From the NCBI GenBank assembly GCA_947171615.1, contig CAMVYG010000014.1:1-19261 (forward strand): 19,261 nucleotides of DNA. Reading direction: 5' to 3'. Positions 14,872-19,261 of the stretch are shown in pieces. The notes beneath the pieces were generated by a model, which saw nothing but the letters and a program-made list of their open reading frames with translations, had not been told where the DNA came from and made no database searches. A program made the translations under genes and the position numbers. Position 1 is the first letter of the stretch. Each line of letters starts with the position of its first letter. This DNA comes from an uncultured Clostridia bacterium. Lineage in GTDB: Bacteria; Bacillota; Clostridia; Oscillospirales; Acutalibacteraceae.

Positions 14872-16026
14872 ATGGCAGAAGAAAAAGTAATGACTCCCCA
14901 GGTGGAGGAAGAAGCTGTAGAGATCGGAAAAAACTGGAAAGCGAATCCCCATAAATGGACCGGAGACCCCAACCAGCCTTTGCTGGAGGTCAAAAATCTG
15001 CGGGTTTCCTATCATACTTACGCGGGCGAGGTACAGTCTGTCCGCGGTGTAAATTTTGATGTGAAGCACGGCGAGATTTTAGCCGTGATCGGTGAATCCG
15101 GCTGCGGAAAGAGTGTGACGGCCCGCACCATTATGTCCCTGATCCGCCATCCCGGCGTGGTCAAGGAGGGAAGCCAGATCCTTTTTGAGGGGAAAGACGT
15201 GCTTTCCATGTCTAAAAAAGAGCTTTCCCAGTACCGCGGCGGGGATTGCGGCATGATTTTCCAGGACGCTCTTGTGGCGCTGGATCCCACCATGCGGGTG
15301 GGCAAGCAGATCATGGAAAATCTGCGGATCCACAGTAAAATGACAAAAAAAGAAGCGAAGGAAGAGGCCATTCGTCTTTTGGACGTGGTGGGGATCCCCA
15401 ACGCTGAGACCCGCTTTAGGCAGTACCCCTTTGAGTTTTCCGGCGGTATGCGCCAGCGCGCCATGATCGCCATGGCGGTGGCCTGCCAGCCCAAGCTGGT
15501 CATTGCCGATGAGCCCACCACCGCGCTGGACGTGACTATTCAGGCCCAGATCATGGAGCTTCTGAAGCGTCTGCGGGACGAGGACGGCACTTCCATTATT
15601 TTGATCACGCACGATTTCGGTGTAGTCGCCGGTTTTGCGGATAAGATCGTGGTCATGTATGCCGGCCAGATCGTGGAGCGCGGCAGCCGGAAGGAGATCT
15701 TCTACAATCCGCAGCACCCTTATACCTGGGCTCTGCTGGGCGCAGTTCCCCGGCTGGACTGGGAAAACAAGCAGATGCTTCGTACCATTCGCGGCACGCC
15801 GCCGGATCTGGTGGCCCCCCCCAAGGGCTGTCCTTTTGCCCGGCGCTGTGAGCTGTGCATGAATGTTTGTCTGGAGGAAATGCCTCCGGTCAAGGAATTC
15901 CCCGGGGAAGGCCCGGAGAACCATGGGCACAGCGCCATGTGCTGGCTCTATGCGGACGACGCTCCGGCTGAGGTTCGGGAAAAGGCCGAAGCACTGCGGG
16001 TGAAAGGAGGAGAAGGCCATGAGTAA
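14872..16026 (+). CDS. Oligopeptide-type ABC transporter ATPase, OppD/DppD type
   Basis: 384 aa. An unusual charged N-terminal extension of about 37 residues precedes the ATP-binding domain. Walker A GESGCGKS (74-81), signature FSGGMRQR (189-196), Walker B LVIADEP (209-215) and switch H247 are all present. The C-terminal oligopeptide-family tail carries four cysteines (C320, C326, C329, C333). In this family such cysteines have been reported to bind an iron-sulfur cluster. The start at ATG 14872 follows GAGGAGGG; a TTG at 14854 in frame is less likely. The stop overlaps the start of the partner ATPase by 8 bases. It powers import together with the OppF-type subunit. Confidence 0.92.
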   Translation: MAEEKVMTPQVEEEAVEIGKNWKANPHKWTGDPNQPLLEVKNLRVSYHTYAGEVQSVRGVNFDVKHGEILAVIGESGCGKSVTARTIMSLIRHPGVVKEGSQILFEGKDVLSMSKKELSQYRGGDCGMIFQDALVALDPTMRVGKQIMENLRIHSKMTKKEAKEEAIRLLDVVGIPNAETRFRQYPFEFSGGMRQRAMIAMAVACQPKLVIADEPTTALDVTIQAQIMELLKRLRDEDGTSIILITHDFGVVAGFADKIVVMYAGQIVERGSRKEIFYNPQHPYTWALLGAVPRLDWENKQMLRTIRGTPPDLVAPPKGCPFARRCELCMNVCLEEMPPVKEFPGEGPENHGHSAMCWLYADDAPAEVREKAEALRVKGGEGHE

Positions 16027-17017
16027 TGAAGTGGAAAAGACCGCTGCGGCGGCTGGCACAAAGCCGCTTCTGGAGGTCTCTCATTTGAAAAAATATTTCA
16101 AGGTGGGGAATAAGCGCACCTTGAAGGCGGTAGATGACGTTTCCTTCAACATCATGCCCGGGGAAACTCTGGGCGTGGTGGGGGAATCCGGTTGCGGAAA
16201 AACCACCTGCGGCCGTACCTGCGTAGGCATGTATGATCCCACAGACGGCACCGTGCTTTATAACGGCAAGAATATTCATGAACTCAAGGGCGCCGAGAAA
16301 AAGGCCTTTACCAAAGAGGTGCAGATCATTTTCCAGGACCCTTACGCTTCCTTGAACCCCCGTATGACCGTTGCCGAGATCATCGGCGAGGGCATGGACG
16401 TGCATGGTCTGTACACCGGGAAGCAGGAGCGTCAGGAGAGGATTGGCCAGCTGCTGCGCATGGTGGGTCTGAACCAGGAGCACGCCAACCGTTTTATTCA
16501 CGAGTTTTCCGGCGGCCAGCGCCAGAGAATCGGCATTGCCAGAGCGCTGGCAGTAGAGCCCCGGTTTATTTTGTGCGATGAGCCGCTGTCCGCTCTGGAC
16601 GTTTCTATTCAGGCACAGGTCGCCAATCTGTTGATCCGCTTCCAGAAGGAGTTGGGTCTTACCTATATGTTTATTGCCCATGACCTGGCCATGGTAAAGC
16701 ACATCTCCGACCGTGTGGCGGTGATGTATCTGGGTTCTGTGGTAGAGCTTGCCACTTCTGCCGAGATTTACAGCAATCCGCTGCATCCCTATACCGAGGC
16801 GCTGATGTCCGCCATTCCCATTGCCGACCCGGATATTGAGGACAGCCGCCAGCGCATTATGCTGGAGGGCGAGGTCACAAGTCCCATCGATGTGCCGCCG
16901 GGGTGCAAATTCCAGAGCCGGTGCCCCAGGGCAAAGGAGTGCTGCCGCAAGGACGCTCCCGAGCTGAAGGAGGTTTCTCCCGGCCATTTCGTGGCCTGCC
17001 ATTTTGCCGGAAAATAA
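16019..17017 (+). CDS. Oligopeptide-type ABC transporter ATPase, OppF/DppF type
   Basis: 332 aa. Walker A GESGCGKT (55-62), Q-loop FQDPYASLNPR (105-115, the OppF-type hallmark), signature FSGGQRQR (163-170), Walker B FILCDEP (183-189) and H221 are all present. The C-terminal tail has the C-x5-C-P-R-A-x2-C-C cysteine group. Together with the OppD-type subunit it forms the heterodimeric motor. It is translated from AAAGGAGG (16002-16009) and overlaps the previous stop, so translational coupling is expected. The small membrane protein gene begins 19 bases after its stop. Confidence 0.93.
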   Translation: MSNEVEKTAAAAGTKPLLEVSHLKKYFKVGNKRTLKAVDDVSFNIMPGETLGVVGESGCGKTTCGRTCVGMYDPTDGTVLYNGKNIHELKGAEKKAFTKEVQIIFQDPYASLNPRMTVAEIIGEGMDVHGLYTGKQERQERIGQLLRMVGLNQEHANRFIHEFSGGQRQRIGIARALAVEPRFILCDEPLSALDVSIQAQVANLLIRFQKELGLTYMFIAHDLAMVKHISDRVAVMYLGSVVELATSAEIYSNPLHPYTEALMSAIPIADPDIEDSRQRIMLEGEVTSPIDVPPGCKFQSRCPRAKECCRKDAPELKEVSPGHFVACHFAGK

Positions 17018-17036
17018 GAAAGAGGAGCTTTTGGGC

Positions 17037-17405
17037 ATGGAGAAGAAAAAGGTATTTACCGCCTCCAATATCGGCCATGATCTGCTGCGTTGCCTGATTG
17101 CGGGAATTTTGGTTTCCGCCATTGCCGCGGCGGTAGGGGCTACCCTGGGACTACTTCTTTTTGCAGAAGACGTGGCCTTTCCACCCCTGCAGGGAGCGGT
17201 CAGCGCGTTGATGCTCACCGGCAGCCTCAGTATGCTGTGTTCCGCATTTTTCTTCGCCAAATGGCGGAGAAAAGAGGATTCCGGCATGAGTAAGTTTTGG
17301 AGCAGTAAATTCCGGTGCTTCAGCTACCAGGTGGGCTTTTTACTCATCAGTATATTCGTGCTGATCCTGGGCTGCGTGCTGGACGCGGTTCTCCTTGCGC
17401 TGTAA
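17037..17405 (+). CDS. Small three-helix membrane protein of unknown function
   Basis: 122 aa, family not recognised. Hydrophobic segments span about 16-42, 52-74 and 97-121. A basic/charged loop (KWRRKED, 75-81) lies between the second and third. ATG 17037 is chosen because AGAGGAG (17021-17027) lies 9 bases upstream. The short distance to the OppF-type gene and the shared terminator make it the last gene of the transporter operon. A helper role for the transporter is possible but unsupported by any motif. Confidence 0.72.
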   Translation: MEKKKVFTASNIGHDLLRCLIAGILVSAIAAAVGATLGLLLFAEDVAFPPLQGAVSALMLTGSLSMLCSAFFFAKWRRKEDSGMSKFWSSKFRCFSYQVGFLLISIFVLILGCVLDAVLLAL

Positions 17406-17429
17406 AGCGCTTTTGTACGGTTGTAAATG

Positions 17430-17471
17430 AAAACGCCCATCCACTTCAAAAGAAGTGGATGGGCGTTTTTT
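17430..17471. terminator. Strong bidirectional terminator of the transporter operon
   Basis: A perfect 18-bp stem (17430-17447 with 17452-17469) with an AAAA loop, A-rich on the left and a TTTTTT run on the right. Confidence 0.95.
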
Positions 17472-17564
17472 GACTTTCAGAGATTCAGAATGCTACCAGA
17501 ACAGAGGAAACCATAATTCACTTTGATGTGAGACCGTATAGGGAAAGATTTTCAAATTCGGTTC

Positions 17565-17593
17565 TTGACTTACCGCCAAAAATCTGCTATACT
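17565..17593 (+). promoter_or_regulatory. Promoter of tRNA-Val
   Basis: TTGACT at 17565-17570, a 17-base spacer and TATACT at 17588-17593, about 12 bases before the mature tRNA 5' end. Confidence 0.85.
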
Positions 17594-17605
17594 ATCTCCT
17601 GTTAT

Positions 17606-17682
17606 GGGGGCATAGCTCAGCTGGTTAGAGCGCCTGCTTCACACGTAGGAGGTCACAGGTTCGAGTCCTGTTGTCCCCACCA
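17606..17682 (+). tRNA. tRNA-Val (anticodon CAC)
   Basis: 77 bases including an encoded CCA. The acceptor stem is GGGGGCA with TGTCCCC (one G-U pair). The D stem is GCTC/GAGC. The anticodon stem is CCTGC/GTAGG with loop TTCACAC, giving anticodon CAC (reads GUG, valine). The variable loop is AGGTC. The T stem is ACAGG/CCTGT with loop TTCGAGT. All arms pair properly, so it should be functional. Confidence 0.95.
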
Positions 17683-17722
17683 AAGATGGAAGTCTGACCC
17701 TTTGGTCAGGCTTCCATCTTTT
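17683..17722 (+). terminator. Terminator directly after tRNA-Val
   Basis: AAGATGGAAG-TCTGACC pairs with GGTCAGG-CTTCCATCTT (17704-17720) through a near-perfect stem with one T-G pair, then TT. Confidence 0.88.
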
Positions 17723-17746
17723 ATGTGGATAAGTCCAGGAGGCGGA

Positions 17747-17855
17747 CTTGTGAGAGGCGCTGGTCGCCAGTGGCGACCGTCCAGCGCTGTTCTCAGCTGT
17801 TGCTTCGGTCGGTCATAGACGCTTGCCACTGGCAAGCATGACCTGAGCCGACAGG
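17747..17855. repeat. Twin long hairpins with complementary tips
   Basis: Hairpin 1 (about 17749-17794): nested arms TGAGA/TCTCA, GCGCTG/CAGCGC and GGTCGCC/GGCGACC with an AGT loop. Hairpin 2 (about 17804-17851): nested arms TCGG/CCGA, GGTCAT/ATGACC and GCTTGCC/GGCAAGC with an ACT loop. The tips GCCAGTGGC and GCCACTGGC are reverse complements of each other. A 38-codon GTG reading frame (17725-17841) crosses both but has no ribosome site. Confidence 0.7.
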
Positions 17856-17879
17856 CGAGTTCCTGTTGTCCCCACCAAA
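17851..17879 (+). repeat. Second copy of the tRNA-Val 3' end (att-like or pseudo-tRNA)
   Basis: 17861-17879 repeats exactly the 19 bases at 17666-17684 (TCCTGTTGTCCCCACCAAA). With small gaps the likeness extends left through CGAG and ACAGG, covering the T arm, the 3' acceptor strand and CCA. The offset is 195 bases. The rest of a tRNA is not recognisable before it. It is either an attachment-site duplication left by an integrated element or the remnant of a tandem tRNA gene. Confidence 0.75.
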
Positions 17880-17900
17880 ACAAAGCACAAACTTTGATAC

Positions 17901-17935
17901 AAAAACAGCCTTCCATCTTGGAAGGCTGTTTTTGC
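17901..17935. terminator. Terminator after the duplicated tRNA 3' end
   Basis: A perfect 14-bp stem (17901-17914 with 17920-17933, AAAAACAGCCTTCC and its complement), loop ATCTT, A run on the left and T run on the right. It shares the string CTTCCATCTT with the terminator right after the tRNA. Confidence 0.93.
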
Positions 17936-17943
17936 TTCTATGC

Positions 17944-17980
17944 CCGGAAAGCTTGGTATTGCTGGCTTTCCGGATTTTTT
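17944..17980 (+). terminator. Third hairpin with T tract
   Basis: CCGGAAAGC (17944-17952) pairs with GCTTTCCGG (17965-17973) over a 12-base loop, followed by ATTTTTT. A plausible additional plus-strand terminator. The remaining bases to 18137 hold no gene except a possible coding relic at 18063-18185. Confidence 0.7.
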
Positions 17981-18137
17981 CTGTTTTCAGCGCCGCCGCA
18001 TTCAAAAACGGCTGTTTTTAAACCCATCTTTGTATAAAAGCGAGCCAAAAGGAACCGTGTGACTGGAAAACTTAATCGGCCGAATTGCAAGGAAGCGCAA
18101 TGTCTCAGAGGAAGAAGCAGGAAAAATGGTTTTCCAG

Positions 18138-19022
18138 TTATCCTTCAGAAAGTTGCTTCCGCAGCAGTTCAATAAACCTCTTTAGCATTGGGCGTCCTTT
18201 CAGCGTTTTATAGTACGCGCCGAAAGATAAGGGCGGCAAATCAGTTAACGGAACACTTACTAAATAATTGTCAGCAGGGACAGGAAGTCCCGCATGGATC
18301 GCCACACCGTAACCGGCTCTAACCAAGATAGAGGCGGCTTCCGGCGAATCACAAACCTGAAAATCAGAGGAAGAACGCTCATAGAGCATATAAGAGCGCA
18401 ACTGGGACAGGCTTGAGGGACCAACAAATGGGTTTTCCAACAATAAAGAGTCCTGCTTCAAGTCAGCAATACTCACTTGCTTCTGCTTTGCAATCGGATT
18501 GCTTTTTGGACAGACACAGAATACAGGGATTTTTACAAGCTCCTTATATACTCCGGAAAATTTACTGCCAATCGTTTCTTGAAATCCAAGAATCACATCC
18601 ATCTGTTCTTCTTCCAAAACTCGGCCGGACATGGCAGCGGGAACGATCTGGAGTCTGGGATGAATGTCAGGATATTCTGTTCTCATTGCCCGCAGAACAT
18701 CTGGAAGCAACATCAGCGCCTCATAGCTATGCCCACCAATAGAAAAGAGCCGTGCGGTTTCTCGCTTGGACCGAATCATCCTTGCTTTTGCGTGTTCTGA
18801 AATCGCCAATAGCTTTTTGGCATCGTCAAGAAATAGAAATCCATCAGGTGTCAGTTCCACTGTCCGGGTTGTTCGATGGAACAGCTTTACCTCTAATTCA
18901 GTTTCCAATGAGTGTATCTGATGTGTGACTGCCGGTTGCGTTATGTTCAATTCCTCAGCAGCTCTGGCAAAATTCAGAGTGCGTGCAACAGCGACAAAAC
19001 AGGAAAGTTGAAAGAAATTCAT
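18138..19022 (-). CDS. LysR-family transcriptional regulator
   Basis: 294 aa, the normal LysR length. The N-terminal winged helix-turn-helix (about residues 1-60) has the classic FxxVARTLNFARAAEELNITQPAVTHQIHSLE run, broken here only for description. The substrate-binding periplasmic-protein-like effector domain (about 85-290) follows. Such proteins bind a T-N11-A palindrome and activate or repress genes, often a divergent neighbour, in response to a small molecule. ATG 19022 is preferred over the upstream ATG at 19070 because GGAGG lies 6 bases before it and the protein then begins MNFFQLSCF, as in relatives. The gene is clearly more AT-rich than the transporter and GH127 genes, which may mean later acquisition. 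The target is probably divergent, beyond the window. Confidence 0.92.
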   Translation of the reverse strand: MNFFQLSCFVAVARTLNFARAAEELNITQPAVTHQIHSLETELEVKLFHRTTRTVELTPDGFLFLDDAKKLLAISEHAKARMIRSKRETARLFSIGGHSYEALMLLPDVLRAMRTEYPDIHPRLQIVPAAMSGRVLEEEQMDVILGFQETIGSKFSGVYKELVKIPVFCVCPKSNPIAKQKQVSIADLKQDSLLLENPFVGPSSLSQLRSYMLYERSSSDFQVCDSPEAASILVRAGYGVAIHAGLPVPADNYLVSVPLTDLPPLSFGAYYKTLKGRPMLKRFIELLRKQLSEG

Positions 19023-19049
19023 ATGAAGCCTCCATTCTTTACAGTTGGA

Positions 19050-19070
19050 TTGATAAACATCTTTTATCAA
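19050..19070. promoter_or_regulatory. Palindromic operator candidate for the LysR regulator
   Basis: TTGATAAA (19050-19057) and TTTATCAA (19063-19070) form a perfect 8-bp inverted repeat around 5 bases, 28 bases upstream of the regulator start. It contains a T-N11-A core, as expected for LysR-type binding sites. Confidence 0.65.
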
Positions 19071-19165
19071 TAATAACGCTTTTTAAATTCACTTTCAACC
19101 CCGAAACTGCTACAATATTTTTAGAAATTTTTTATATAAGCGCTTAGAACGACTTTTTTCGCACG

Positions 19166-19194
19166 AAAAAGCCCGAATCGTTATTGATACGGGC
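19166..19194 (-). terminator. Minus-strand hairpin with T tract at the window end
   Basis: Read on the minus strand, GCCCG (19194-19190) with ATC/GAT inside pairs back to CGGGC (19175-19171), followed by TTTTT (19170-19166). It looks like a terminator for a gene entering from the right. The rest of 19071-19261 shows only AT-rich DNA and small inverted repeats. Confidence 0.55.
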
Positions 19195-19261
19195 TAACTC
19201 GGTTAAGTGCCGATTAACGACTTTTGGTAATTATTATTTCGCTGTCGTTTGATTTTTCATT

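Noticed and set aside
15890..17287. Minus-strand open frame of 465 codons opposite the ATPase genes
   Set aside because: The plus strand encodes clear OppD/OppF-type ATPases with all motifs. The antisense frame has no start signal and no recognisable domain.
17723..17841. Small plus-strand frames (ATG 17723 and GTG 17725) between tRNA-Val and the repeat of its 3' end
   Set aside because: No ribosome site precedes either start, which immediately follows the tRNA terminator. The DNA is explained by the twin hairpins.

Overview
The window looks like chromosome of a Gram-positive, spore-forming gut anaerobe in class Clostridia. An Oscillospiraceae/Ruminococcaceae-type genome is my best guess. 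The reasons are a SpoIIQ-like sporulation protein, strong AGGAGG ribosome sites, sigma-A promoters with 17-bp spacers, a family 5 lipoprotein transport operon, a GH127 glycosidase and fairly GC-rich coding sequence. The species cannot be named from the sequence alone.

Layout. 81-3323 (+): a SpoIIQ-like M23-domain protein, a membrane-anchored seven-repeat RCC1 propeller protein with its own promoter and terminator, and a small ferritin-like protein. 3324-3641: non-coding, full of inverted repeats. 5773-3642 (-): enolase followed by a trimeric-type purine nucleoside phosphorylase, probably one transcript. 5949-6560 (+): a Phd/YefM - RelE/ParE toxin-antitoxin pair with a perfect palindrome between the promoter boxes. 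6692-10187 (+): a beta-lactamase-fold serine hydrolase and a GH127 beta-L-arabinofuranosidase-type enzyme, only 16 bases apart. 10188-10886: a second palindrome-rich repeat block, then a promoter and a long structured leader. 10887-17405 (+): a complete Dpp/Opp-type ABC transporter (lipoprotein, two permeases, two ATPases) ending in a small membrane protein. 17606-17682: tRNA-Val(CAC), with a second copy of its 3' end 195 bases downstream. 18138-19022 (-): a LysR-family regulator in visibly more AT-rich DNA, with a palindromic operator candidate in front of it.

How the parts may work together. The hydrolase, GH127 enzyme and peptide-type importer could form a scavenging locus for arabinose-decorated plant glycopeptides or oligosaccharides. 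This is an inference from adjacency, and about 700 bases of repeats and terminators separate the GH127 gene from the transporter. The strongest unexplained signal is a family of period-7 tandem repeats (CTAANNA on one strand, NNNTTAG on the other) at 3614-3648, 10174-10201 and 10511-10545. Because the period is 7, they place stop codons in several frames on both strands. They supply the natural stop codons of the phosphorylase and GH127 genes and bound palindrome-rich blocks that share an exact 30-bp inverted repeat.
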